From JAITMY01 sp031553765 (lineage in GTDB: Bacteria > Bacteroidota > Bacteroidia > Bacteroidales > UBA932): a stretch of DNA of 64,000 bases. The position numbers and the translations under genes are program-made. Shown piece after piece: positions 1 through 7,708 of this stretch (the first letter of the stretch is position 1; the number at the start of each line of letters is the position of its first letter). Below the pieces are notes generated by a model. It saw only the letters and a program-made list of their open reading frames with translations. It was not told the origin of the DNA and did not search any database. The stretch covers positions 1-64,000 of the forward strand of contig JAVBKY010000002.1 in the NCBI GenBank assembly GCA_031553765.1, given 5' to 3'.

Positions 1-44
1 ACACTATTAACATTTTGGTGGTTTTTCTACTCCTCCGTGAGTCG

Positions 45-70
45 GGGGTGGGTTTTTTCAAACCCGCCCC
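45..70. terminator. Putative hairpin terminator downstream of dnaN
   Basis: The arm at 45-55 (GGGGTGGGTTT) pairs with 60-70 (AAACCCGCCCC), with one G-T wobble and a TTTC loop. It lies about 50 bp past the dnaN stop codon, where a terminator is expected. Neither side has a long T-run, so the terminator role is inferred from the stem strength and position only. Confidence 0.45.
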
Positions 71-121
71 ATTACTACGCATGGCTCTTTTTCCCCGCCC
101 ACTACAACACATTTTCTTAAC

Positions 122-1246
122 CTATGCGTTTATCATCATAGGCATAAGCAGCATGAGCGTGTCCTCGTTTTCGGAAGCCTCGCCCACGGGCAGTATAAGA
201 CCTGCGCGGCTGGGGTCGGAGAATTCGAGCACCACCTCCTGCGAAGGCAGGTTCATCAGTATCTCAATCAGGAATGACGACTTGAAGCCTATCTCCATTT
301 CGTCGCCCTCATACTGGCAGGTCATGCGCTCGGTACCTGAGTACGAGAAGTCAATATCCTGCGCCGATATGGTCAGCTGGTTTTGCGAAAGCTTAATGCG
401 AATAAGGCTGGTGCCAGCGGGAGCCAGCGTAGCAATACGCTTTACCACCGTTAGCATTTCGAGCCTATCCACCGTAGCCTTGTTGGGGTTTTCGGTAGGT
501 ATAACCGAGTTGTAAGCGGGGAAGTTACCCTCGATGAGGCGGCACACCAGCTTGTAACCCGATAGGCTAAACGAGGCGTTCTTATCGTCAAAAGCAACCT
601 CTACCTCACCCTGCTCCTTCACCAAAATGTTGCGCAGCAGCGCAGCGGGCTTCTTGGGAAGAATAAACGCGGCCTTATCCGAAGCCTTTACATCAAGGCG
701 ACGGTAGCGCACCAGCTTATGAGCATCGGATGCTACAAAGGTGGCGTTATCGCTGCTAAGGTCAAAGTACACGCCGTTCATTACGGGGCGCAACTCGTCG
801 TTGGCTGTGGCGAATAGGGTTTTCGCAATTCCTTCGTTAAGCGCCAATGGCGGGAAGTTAATGCGGGTAACGTTGCCCTTTAGCTCGGGTATAGCGGGGA
901 AATCCTGCGGGTCGAAGCCGGGGATGCTGGCCTTACCTGTAGCCCACGTGAGTTCAATGATAAACGAGCCGGGAGTAACCACCATGGTAATGGGCTGCTC
1001 GGGAAATTCCTTAAGCGTATCCATCATCATGCGGGGTACAGCCACGCTGCCCTCCTCCTGTACGCTGGGTACCTCAATCTGCGATATGAGCGTGGTTTCA
1101 AGGTCCGAAGCCATCAGCGTAAGCTTACCATCCTTGAGCTGCATCAGCACGTAGTCCAAAATGGGCATGGTATTCTTGCTATTCATTACCCTTCCCATCA
1201 GCTGCAGATGCGTAAGCAGCTCCGTGCTTGGAATTACAAATTTCAT
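122..1246 (-). CDS. dnaN: DNA polymerase III subunit beta (sliding clamp)
   Basis: This 374-residue protein is the beta sliding clamp, a ring-shaped dimer that encircles DNA and tethers the replicative polymerase. The start (MKFVIPSTELLTHLQ) is typical of Bacteroidota DnaN. The clamp hallmarks are visible: MPILDYVLM near residue 28, a central ANDELRPVMNGVYFD segment, and a C-terminus ending in LMLLMPMMINA, the usual tail that builds the partner-binding pocket. Length matches the family (about 366-375 aa). It lies downstream of the DUF4340-like gene on the same strand but is separated by 370 bp that include a palindromic repeat. A TATTTTTG -7-like box on the minus strand at 1272-1279 could drive it. 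Identification is secure. Confidence 0.97.
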   Translation of the reverse strand: MKFVIPSTELLTHLQLMGRVMNSKNTMPILDYVLMQLKDGKLTLMASDLETTLISQIEVPSVQEEGSVAVPRMMMDTLKEFPEQPITMVVTPGSFIIELTWATGKASIPGFDPQDFPAIPELKGNVTRINFPPLALNEGIAKTLFATANDELRPVMNGVYFDLSSDNATFVASDAHKLVRYRRLDVKASDKAAFILPKKPAALLRNILVKEQGEVEVAFDDKNASFSLSGYKLVCRLIEGNFPAYNSVIPTENPNKATVDRLEMLTVVKRIATLAPAGTSLIRIKLSQNQLTISAQDIDFSYSGTERMTCQYEGDEMEIGFKSSFLIEILMNLPSQEVVLEFSDPSRAGLILPVGEASENEDTLMLLMPMMINA

Positions 1247-1271
1247 TCTGCTATTCGTTTTTTATTTATTT

Positions 1272-1279
1272 CAAAAATA
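1272..1279 (-). promoter_or_regulatory. Candidate -7 promoter box for dnaN
   Basis: The minus strand reads TATTTTTG, which fits the Bacteroidota TAnnTTTG -7 consensus, 26 bp before the dnaN start codon. I did not find a convincing TTTG -33 element at the usual spacing, so this is a partial match. Confidence 0.35.
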
Positions 1280-1498
1280 AGACCTTATAAGGCATTACTG
1301 CCATTTTAGTCGAGCAAACAAAGTTATAAAACATTCGCAAACCTCAAGTCAATGTTCATAACATCTGGTGATTATTTGCAAATATTTAACAAGCAATAAG
1401 TTGATTTAAAAGTTATAAACACCGACTTTGTTGGAGTTTTGTTGAAAAGAGACAATTCGAGTACATTAAATACCTAATTATTAATAAATAACAATAAT

Positions 1499-1597
1499 CG
1501 AAGCGTCATTGCGAGCAAAGCGCGGCAATCTTTAACTTTGCGCCAACGGCGCAATTGATGAGATTGCTTCGTCGTTCCTCCTCGCAATGACGCTTCG
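1499..1597. repeat. GTCATTGCGAG-type palindromic intergenic element
   Basis: Perfect 17-bp inverted arms lie at 1499-1515 and 1581-1597 (CGAAGCGTCATTGCGAG and its complement). Inside are GCAATC (1525-1530) facing GATTGC (1562-1567) and a tight central hairpin, TTGCGCC (1538-1544) with GGCGCAA (1548-1554). GTCATTGCGAG...GCAATC palindromes are known as dispersed intergenic repeats in many bacteria, often read as non-autonomous mobile elements. There is a single copy in this window, between dnaN and the DUF4340-like gene. It could also act as a terminator for the latter. Confidence 0.75.
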
Positions 1598-1616
1598 CAA
1601 GTACTGTCGTTTACCT

Positions 1617-2600
1617 TTACTTTCTGAAGAACTTCATGTCCTTCAGAAGGATATCAAAATCCACCCACAGCGCCACTGCCAGATGGGTATCGTCATCCTG
1701 CTGCAGGTAGCAGCGGTTCAGGTCTACCTTGGTGGGACGACCAAAGGCGTCGAGCTCATCGCCCACAGGAATATAGTACAACTTAATCACCTGCGTTACG
1801 CCCTCGCGGTTGGTAATGGTAATCATGTAGGCGGCATCACCCATCAGTATGGCTTCGGCATCATCCTCGCTCAGCTCGGTAGCGTAGCGCTCAACGCTCA
1901 GCCCACGATAATACGATAAGTAGCGTTTTACGTGATCCATATCAAGGCGCGTGTGCTCCGTTCCGCTGTACATTTCGAGCAGCTCTGCGTTACCCAACGT
2001 ATCCACTGACAGCGTAAACGAACGCTCGGGATTACCCAAATCCTCCACTGCCACCGATGCTATTTGCGTGGGCAGCAAATTCACCAACAGCGTTTTGCGC
2101 CAACTTAAGGCGTTTGCGTCCAGCAGCGAAAAAATATCTAATTCCTCGTTGCCACGCACCTGCAGTACGTAGGGTTTTCCCTCGCGCACCACACCCACCA
2201 GCAGCGAGTCCACCTTATACAGCGTGTAGCCGCGCAGGCTTCCCAGCCAACCACTCACCATTACGCGCAGCCCGCTACTCGGAATAGCATCGGTCAGCTC
2301 CGTAGGAAGCGGATACTTCACCTCCAGCATTTGCAAGGCGTACAGTGCGTCGGCCACCTTATCCTGCTGCGCCATTTCATCACCGTTGTTAATATACCAG
2401 CGTCCGCTGTGCCTATCCAGCTCCATGTGCTGCGCGCCATCGTTAAGCACTATGTGCCGCACCTTATTGGCGTTGGGAAAGCCAAACGAGGTGGCGCCGC
2501 GAAACAGCGGACGGCCAAACATAAGCACCAGCACCACAGCTACCAGCAAGGTCGGTAATCCCCAAAGGAACACGGTACGTTTCAAAATTCGCTTTGCCAT
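1617..2600 (-). CDS. DUF4340-like single-pass membrane protein
   Basis: This 327-residue protein has one N-terminal membrane segment at about residues 10-28 after a short basic start (MAKRILKRTVFLWG), with the rest predicted to be extracytoplasmic. The body has the pattern of DUF4340-like proteins: a segment about what is left after 'WYINNGDEMAQQDKVADAL' (near residues 67-85) and a later 'SWRKTLLVNLLPTQIASV' segment, which resembles the 'wr...ll.l....i..i' blocks of that family. No catalytic residues are recognisable and the function is unknown. In Bacteroidota, DUF4340 proteins sometimes sit with ABC-type gliding exporter genes, but none are visible here. The family call rests on pattern resemblance, not a search. 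Confidence 0.6.
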   Translation of the reverse strand: MAKRILKRTVFLWGLPTLLVAVVLVLMFGRPLFRGATSFGFPNANKVRHIVLNDGAQHMELDRHSGRWYINNGDEMAQQDKVADALYALQMLEVKYPLPTELTDAIPSSGLRVMVSGWLGSLRGYTLYKVDSLLVGVVREGKPYVLQVRGNEELDIFSLLDANALSWRKTLLVNLLPTQIASVAVEDLGNPERSFTLSVDTLGNAELLEMYSGTEHTRLDMDHVKRYLSYYRGLSVERYATELSEDDAEAILMGDAAYMITITNREGVTQVIKLYYIPVGDELDAFGRPTKVDLNRCYLQQDDDTHLAVALWVDFDILLKDMKFFRK

Positions 2601-2635
2601 TTATTTTTAGTTTTTTTTTGAGACTTAGTCAACTA

Positions 2636-2661
2636 CAAATATAGCAAAAAACGTATATTTG
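2636..2661. promoter_or_regulatory. Divergent pair of -7 boxes
   Basis: Two TATATTTG boxes lie back to back in the 107-bp divergent gap. The minus-strand copy at 2636-2643 faces the DUF4340-like gene and the plus-strand copy at 2654-2661 faces the HTH gene. Both fit the Bacteroidota TAnnTTTG consensus exactly. Clear -33 TTTG elements at 19-21 bp are not evident, so strength is uncertain. Confidence 0.5.
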
Positions 2662-2707
2662 CGTTATCTATCCTTACAAAACGTAGCCGCAAAACGCCTT
2701 ATGCTAC

Positions 2708-3199
2708 ATGAACGAGCCACGACTCACCTCCGCCATTTCCAACTTGTTGCGCCGCGCTATAAAAGTGCCAAAAGGTCAAACAAGCGAAATTTCCACGAAT
2801 TCTCGGCTACAAAAATCAGAACAGCTGGAGCTACTAAAGCAAGGCTGCCTGCTGGAATCATTTTTGCTAAACGATGAGCAAGGGGCAGTATTGCACAAAA
2901 GGTTCAAGCAAACCCTTTGTGCCAAAGGATACACCTCCCCCCTTGAGCAGCTATACCCCGCCCTCAACAAATACTACAATGAACTACCCGCCATGGTGAG
3001 ACAGAAGTTCCCGCAGCTCACCCATTCGGAGTTTGTTACCTGCTGCCTCGCGCTCGCCAGCTTCAGCAACCAGCAAATTGCATCCCTTATGCAGCTGAGC
3101 GCAAGCGCTGTTCTAAGCAAAAAAACAGCTATACGCAGAAAGCTGGACATGGCTCCGCAGTCCAAAATAAGCGAAGCATGCCTTAAGTCAAGGCTATAG
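2708..3199 (+). CDS. Small LuxR/GerE-type HTH protein
   Basis: This 163-residue protein carries a helix-turn-helix of the LuxR/GerE type at about residues 104-147. The run LTHSEFVTCCLALASFSNQQI matches the common Bacteroidota form 'lT..E...c.li..g.s..eIA.ll', followed by a probable recognition helix (SASAVLSKKTAIRRKL). The N-terminal 100 residues are helical and charged, with no receiver or sensor domain that I recognise. It is probably a DNA-binding regulator, target unknown. It sits upstream of the MABP lipoprotein and the two beta-barrels in the same direction but 230 bp away, so control of them is only a guess. The start has a suitable -7 box about 46 bp upstream; a later ATG is possible. 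Confidence 0.6.
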   Translation: MNEPRLTSAISNLLRRAIKVPKGQTSEISTNSRLQKSEQLELLKQGCLLESFLLNDEQGAVLHKRFKQTLCAKGYTSPLEQLYPALNKYYNELPAMVRQKFPQLTHSEFVTCCLALASFSNQQIASLMQLSASAVLSKKTAIRRKLDMAPQSKISEACLKSRL

Positions 3200-3433
3200 G
3201 CCACAGCATACCACTTACGAGTTTTCCCATTTACGTATTCACATCATTCGAATACGTAACAAATGCTCCAATCCGATTACGACAATCAACTGAACTGCAA
3301 GCATCGCTATCTTCTTATAGCATAAAAACGCTCCTTAACCCCCTATGCACGTTGCAAATAGCCGCGGCTATCAATAACTTTATTGGCATGGTTAACCGTA
3401 CATTATTGTCCAATTTTTAATCTTTTAATTTCT

Positions 3434-4186
3434 ATGCAACACACAAAAGCATACCTATTAGCTGCCGTAGCAGCGCTACAACTCTCCGTACTGCCATCGT
3501 GCAGCAAGGATGAAAATGCGCAGCCCTCTATGCTACAAGAGCAAGCAGAAAGCAAGGTTCAGAGCGCACCCTTCTTTGAGCTGGCCAAAGGTGATACTAT
3601 TGCCAAAGGCATTTATCGCGAAAAGCCGGAATTTTATGATGATAGTGTAACCGTACTATTTTCGTCAGAAGATTACGAAAAAAGAAATCCACGACTAAAA
3701 GCAATTGGCACATCAGAGGGAACCAGCGGTTACTTTATAGATGATATCAAAGGCCATGTTGGAGGAAATGCACCCGACACGAGAGATGGCTACACAAAAA
3801 TCCCCGTTGATTTAAATGAAGGAGCAGGTGGTCAATATATTTACCTATACTATAGAAAAAATAATATTGGACGCTTTACCAGCTTAAATGCCTTTACCTC
3901 TTGGAGACCAGAACTTCCTTTTGCCTCATCATCGAAGCGTGCATTAGGCGTAAACTTTGACAATAGCTTGTGGACAGACCTTAACAGAGGAGCTGGAGGC
4001 CCATTCATTTACATTGAAGGTTCTTATGCATCAGGCCCGACAGACAGCCCACTTAGGGTTAGCGATATACTTGTTATTTCTTCAACATCAAAGGTTACAG
4101 CATATGGGGATTGGCATGTTATTCCACAGGATTTGAATGAAGGAGCTGGTGGCAAGTGGATTTACTTATGCTATAAACAACGCTAA
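3434..4186 (+). CDS. Lipoprotein with three MABP-like beta-prism repeats
   Basis: The chosen start (ATG at 3434, 17 codons inside the longest frame) gives a 250-residue lipoprotein: a basic start, a hydrophobic stretch, and lipobox LPSC with Cys23. The mature part holds three copies of a short motif: VDLNEGAGGQYIYLYY (125-140), TDLNRGAGGPFIYI (181-194) and QDLNEGAGGKWIYLCY (232-247). This DLN-GAGG-xIYL signature is that of the MABP/beta-prism fold, known from eukaryotic MVB12 and DENN-family proteins and from some bacterial secreted proteins. The spacing of about 50 residues suggests one three-bladed prism. A membrane- or glycan-binding surface role is inferred, not shown. It is followed after 62 bp by a beta-barrel gene on the same strand. 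Confidence 0.65.
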   Translation: MQHTKAYLLAAVAALQLSVLPSCSKDENAQPSMLQEQAESKVQSAPFFELAKGDTIAKGIYREKPEFYDDSVTVLFSSEDYEKRNPRLKAIGTSEGTSGYFIDDIKGHVGGNAPDTRDGYTKIPVDLNEGAGGQYIYLYYRKNNIGRFTSLNAFTSWRPELPFASSSKRALGVNFDNSLWTDLNRGAGGPFIYIEGSYASGPTDSPLRVSDILVISSTSKVTAYGDWHVIPQDLNEGAGGKWIYLCYKQR

Positions 4187-4248
4187 GAACCAATATCTAA
4201 CTTCGCAAAGTTGCTCTCCTTGAACGGCTTTGCTTTAATTCAATACCA

Positions 4249-4830
4249 ATGAAAAAGATAGCACTACTCGTGTTGCTGCTGGCAGTGAGCATCGCTACCT
4301 CAGCGCAATTTAAATTTGGAGTAAAGGGCGGCATTAGCATGGTTGCCTTTTCCGATGAAAAGATCGTGGGAAGCGATGCATCAGGAAGCATAGTATATGA
4401 AAATAGCGAGCCTATGAGCACAATTATGCGTGGTCAACTTGGGGGATTTGCCAACTATTCGTTTAACGAGCATTGGGCTATGCAAGCAGAAATTCTTACC
4501 TCCTACCATGTTAGCGGGGGATGCCCATCCATTGATGTCCCCCTGCTGGCTGATTTTAAACCCCTCAAAGAAATACCCTTGAGCATCTTGGCGGGTGGGC
4601 AGTTAGCATTTTGGAACTATGGCGATACGCATTCACCCGAATGGAAAACAGAGTATTCTCTTTCATTAGGAGTTCAATATACATTCTTCAAGCACCTGAA
4701 TCTCGAGCTACGTTGCAATCATGGCTTAAGCAATACCATAGACGACAATCGTAGCTACCTAACCAACACTACTAAAATTAGTGGAGCAAAGACCCGCGTA
4801 CTACAGCTAAATGTAGGATGGACATTTTAA
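4249..4830 (+). CDS. Small outer-membrane beta-barrel protein (PorT-like fold)
   Basis: This 193-residue protein starts with a signal peptide (MKKIALLVLLLAVSIATSAQ, cleavage near residue 19-20) followed by alternating hydrophobic strands typical of an eight-stranded outer-membrane barrel. FKFGVKGGISM at the mature N-terminus and a C-terminal strand ending in aromatic Phe (VLQLNVGWTF) are hallmarks of the Bacteroidota porin-family/'outer membrane protein beta-barrel' group. GVQYTFFKHLNLELR near residues 145-159 recurs in the remnant at 5462-5551. Function is unknown. It pairs with the downstream barrel, whose start is 52 bp away. Confidence 0.75.
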   Translation: MKKIALLVLLLAVSIATSAQFKFGVKGGISMVAFSDEKIVGSDASGSIVYENSEPMSTIMRGQLGGFANYSFNEHWAMQAEILTSYHVSGGCPSIDVPLLADFKPLKEIPLSILAGGQLAFWNYGDTHSPEWKTEYSLSLGVQYTFFKHLNLELRCNHGLSNTIDDNRSYLTNTTKISGAKTRVLQLNVGWTF

Positions 4831-4882
4831 GATGATTTTGGGATACTGCCAATTTTGAATGGCATCCCCTTCTCTAATAAAT

Positions 4883-5449
4883 ATGAAGAAATTAATTCTC
4901 TTAGTCGTTACACTAATTGGCGCGTACGGCACGCTGTTGTCACAAGTTACATTTGGCATCAAGGTTGGAGCATCACAACTAATTCGTGCGAACAACAAAG
5001 AAAATTACGACTCTGATAACAACAGCTACTCCCACAGCGCTAAGGGAACTTTCGGATTGGATATAAGCGGATATGCTCACTACAGCATCAATCACATAGT
5101 GGGAATTCAGGGGGAGATTGGCTACATGCGATTCGCCAATTCCAGCAATACTTTTTACATCCCACTATTAGCCAAAATAAAGTTGGGTAATAGGGCACCA
5201 TTTAGTGTTATTGTTGGACCGCAACTTGAACTTAGCAATGGCTACACGTATCCCAACATCAGCACTCCCGATTATGGCCACTTTACTCCCGATTTAGCGG
5301 GTGTAGCAGGCATACGCTACCAAGGTGGAAAACATCTTTTTTTCGATGTACGATATAGTTTTGGGTTCACCGAGTTGATTAGTCTCAACGGCACAAATGA
5401 AGAGGCACACAACCAAATAGTGCAAGTGGGTATAGGATGGATGTTCTAA
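4883..5449 (+). CDS. Small outer-membrane beta-barrel protein, paralogue of its neighbour
   Basis: Starting at the ATG at 4883, because that puts a signal peptide (MKKLILLVVTLIGAYGTLLS) at the N-terminus, the protein is 188 residues. The mature part begins VTFGIKVGASQL, close to the FKFGVKGGISM of the upstream barrel, and it ends in GIGWMF, again an aromatic-terminated last strand. The internal GIRYQGGKHLFFDVRYSFG block corresponds to the GVQYTFFKHLNLELR block of the upstream protein. The two genes look like an old tandem duplication. Role unknown; the closest fold family is the Bacteroidota eight-stranded barrel group. Confidence 0.72.
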   Translation: MKKLILLVVTLIGAYGTLLSQVTFGIKVGASQLIRANNKENYDSDNNSYSHSAKGTFGLDISGYAHYSINHIVGIQGEIGYMRFANSSNTFYIPLLAKIKLGNRAPFSVIVGPQLELSNGYTYPNISTPDYGHFTPDLAGVAGIRYQGGKHLFFDVRYSFGFTELISLNGTNEEAHNQIVQVGIGWMF

Positions 5450-5461
5450 ACCCACATTTAA

Positions 5462-5551
5462 AATGCTGGCTCACCCATCGATTTTGATATTGCGCTCGCC
5501 GTAGGCGTTCAGTACTACTTTGTCAAGCACCTGAACCTCGCCCTACGCTAG
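5462..5551 (+). pseudogene. Remnant of a third beta-barrel gene
   Basis: Thirteen bases past the second barrel gene, a 29-codon open stretch reads ...DIALAVGVQYYFVKHLNLALR and then stops at TAG (5549-5551). The part GVQYYFVKHLNLALR is nearly the same as GVQYTFFKHLNLELR in the barrel at 4249-4830. There is no start codon or signal peptide and the later strands are missing. This is best read as a decayed third copy of the barrel gene, or as debris from recombination between copies. Confidence 0.65.
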
Positions 5552-5617
5552 GATGGAAATTTGGCAAAGCCAAGCGGTCTCTGCTGTCGCCTCCACGCAA
5601 ACCTTGCGGATGTTAAT

Positions 5618-6570
5618 TCATTGTCGGCTACAACTTTTATACCTCTCCCCCTTACGCGGTAATGCAGGAAACAGCTTCCGAAAGCGTACCAGATAGGTTT
5701 TGATGTTACCTCCCGCAACAATCATGGTCACCGAAAATATTATCAGCACAATACCTGCCATCAGCCTTGAGGTAAGCGCTTCGCCGAAAACCGCAACGCC
5801 AAAAAACACGGCGGTAACCGGCTCCAGCGCGCCCAGAATAGCCGTGGGCGTAGAGCCTATGTACTGCACGGCAAGGGTTGTGCACAGAAACGAGATGGCG
5901 GTGGGGAATACCGCAAGGGCGATCAAATTTCCCCACATGTACCACTTGTGTACTACCTGCAGGCTTGTACCAAAATCGGTGCGGAAAAGAAATACCGACA
6001 TGCCAAAAAGTATCGCGTAAAAAGTAAGTTTTAATGTTGCCACCTCTTTTAGTATGGGTTGATTTACCCCAACAATGTAGAATGCGTACGACAGCGCCGA
6101 CACCATTACAAGCAGCGTACCCGTGAGGCTGAGCGACGCCCCATCACCACCCTTATACAGCAAGGCAATGCCTCCCAATGCCACCAGTATGCAAAAAATG
6201 GTCTGCAACGTAACTCTCTCCTTAAAGCCAATAGCCATAATAACCGCAACCATAATAGGGTAAACGAATAGCAGCGTAGAGGCAATTCCGGCATCCATGT
6301 AGTTATAGCTTTGAAACAGCATGGTGGACGAAATGGCGATAAGCAATCCCATAACAATAAGCGGTAGAATCTCCTTCTTTTGTATTTTCAAGCTACGCCC
6401 CCGCATTTTAAGCATAATTCCTAATATGGGTAGTGCAAATAGGTAGCGAAAAAAAGAACTGAATCGGCATCCATGCCCTCCTTGTATAACGGAAGTGCGA
6501 AAAGTGGGTTCATTCCGTATGTGGCCGCAGCAATTGCGCCCAATACGTATCCCTTGGTTTTATTACTCAT
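5618..6570 (-). CDS. EamA/DMT-family transporter, frameshifted near its N-terminus
   Basis: The full gene would encode a drug/metabolite-transporter (EamA) permease of about 317 residues with ten membrane segments. The open frame from 5618 to 6415 covers residues from LKMRGRSLKIQKK to the end. The missing first part is present in another frame, from ATG at 6568-6570 (MSNKTKGYVLGAIAAATYG) through ALPLYKEGMDADSVLFF. The two frames meet at a run of seven A's (plus strand 6449-6455); with eight, the text would read on as RYLFALPILGIMLKM without a break. So either the gene is inactivated, it is phase-variable, or one base was miscalled. Substrate cannot be predicted; the family exports metabolites or amino acids. 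Confidence 0.8.
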
Positions 6571-6667
6571 GCTTTAAAAATATCATGCAAAGATAGCACG
6601 AATAAAGCATGCATTGCACCCCGTCCGTGTGAGCGCCTTTGCCCTATGAAAAATCGGCAAAAATGCT

Positions 6668-6675
6668 TACTTTTG
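6668..6675 (+). promoter_or_regulatory. Candidate -7 promoter box for fabD
   Basis: TACTTTTG matches the Bacteroidota TAnnTTTG -7 consensus. The nearest TTTG upstream (6638-6641) is 26 bp away, further than the usual 19-21 bp, so the promoter is plausible but not ideal. Confidence 0.45.
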
Positions 6676-6741
6676 TTGTTTATTTTCAATTTCAAAACTT
6701 TACGAACTTTATAACTTTATAAACCTTTCAACTTTAAAAAA

Positions 6742-7623
6742 ATGAAGAAAGCTTATGTATTCCCCGGTCAGGGTGCGCAGTTTGTAGGTATGGGCAAAAG
6801 CCTGTACGATAATCACGCTCAGGCAAAGGCTATGTTTGATCAAGCCAACGATATTTTGGGCTTCAACATTACCAACCTCATGTTTGCCGGCACCGACGAG
6901 GACTTGAAGCAAACCAAGGTTACCCAACCCGCCATTTTCCTTCACTCGGTTATTTTGGCTAAAACCCTCACCGATTTTACTCCCGATATGGTAGCAGGTC
7001 ACTCGCTGGGCGAATTCTCAGCGCTGGTTGCCGCAGGCGCCATGAACTTTGAGGATGGCCTTAAGCTGGTTTCACAGCGTGCGCAAGCCATGCAAAAGGC
7101 CTGCGAGATGCAGCCTTCAACCATGGCCGCTATTTTGGGCTTGCCCGATGAGAAGGTGGAAGAAATTTGCGCAAGCATAAACGACGTAGTAGTTGCCGCC
7201 AACTACAACTGCCCCGGCCAGCTGGTTATTTCGGGCAGCATAGCAGGTATTGACGCTGCCTGCGCCAAGCTAACCGAAGCAGGCGCTAAGCGCGCGCTGA
7301 AGCTCAACGTGGGTGGCGCGTTCCACTCGCCCCTTATGGAGCCCGCAAAGGTAGAGCTCGAGGCCGCTATTGCCGCTACCAAGTTCAACTCACCCGTGTG
7401 CCCCGTGTACCAAAACGTGGATGCTAAGCCACAAACCGAACCCGAAGCCATTAAGAAAAACCTGATAGCACAGCTTACCGCCCCCGTGCGTTGGACACAA
7501 ATCGTGCAAAACATGGTAGCCGATGGTGCCACCAACTTTGTTGAGCTCGGCCCGGGTAACGTGCTTCAAGGCTTGGTTAAGAAGGTAAGCAAGGAAGCCG
7601 TAACCGAAGGAAGACAGGAATAA
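6742..7623 (+). CDS. fabD: Malonyl-CoA:ACP transacylase
   Basis: This 293-residue enzyme transfers malonyl from CoA to acyl-carrier protein for fatty-acid synthesis in the cytoplasm. The N-terminus has FPGQGAQ (residues 7-13), the nucleophile elbow is GHSLGE with Ser88, and the catalytic His is His195 in GGAFHSPLM. NYNCPGQLVISG (155-166) and the FVELGPGNVLQG segment near the C-terminus are also typical. Length is close to E. coli FabD (309). A perfect TACTTTTG -7 box at 6668-6675 precedes the start by about 66 bp. It appears to be a single-gene unit, followed by a hairpin-forming AT-rich repeat. Confidence 0.96.
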   Translation: MKKAYVFPGQGAQFVGMGKSLYDNHAQAKAMFDQANDILGFNITNLMFAGTDEDLKQTKVTQPAIFLHSVILAKTLTDFTPDMVAGHSLGEFSALVAAGAMNFEDGLKLVSQRAQAMQKACEMQPSTMAAILGLPDEKVEEICASINDVVVAANYNCPGQLVISGSIAGIDAACAKLTEAGAKRALKLNVGGAFHSPLMEPAKVELEAAIAATKFNSPVCPVYQNVDAKPQTEPEAIKKNLIAQLTAPVRWTQIVQNMVADGATNFVELGPGNVLQGLVKKVSKEAVTEGRQE

Positions 7624-7634
7624 TTCCAAATTTT

Positions 7635-7702
7635 AGATTTCAAATTTCAGATTGGGGCCACTGCTGCATTTGAAATTTGAAATCTGAAATCTGAAATCTG
7701 AC
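7635..7702. repeat. AT-rich inverted repeat with heptamer tandem repeats
   Basis: AGATTTCAAATTTC (7635-7648) is exactly complementary to 7672-7685, giving a 14-bp stem with a 23-base loop. The right arm runs on into three direct GAAATCT heptamers (7679-7685, 7686-7692, 7693-7699). It may end fabD transcription. The low-complexity build suggests slippage-driven growth. Confidence 0.6.
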
Positions 7703-7708
7703 ATTATT

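Larger units (their letters stand above)
1247..1616. other. 370-bp intergenic region upstream of dnaN
   Basis: No convincing gene lies here. The part next to dnaN (1247-1495) is AT-rich and probably holds the dnaN promoter. The other end is taken up by the palindromic repeat listed at 1499-1597. The 110-aa open frame starting at 1587 on the plus strand is antisense to the DUF4340-like gene and has no family features. Confidence 0.6.

Noticed and set aside
2708..3199. ECF sigma factor or anti-sigma pair for the nearby barrels
   Set aside because: Only one HTH of LuxR/GerE type is present, with no sigma-2 region and no membrane-bound anti-sigma partner.
7635..7702. CRISPR-like short repeat array
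   Set aside because: The heptamers are contiguous with no spacers and the structure is a simple hairpin; no cas genes are in the window.
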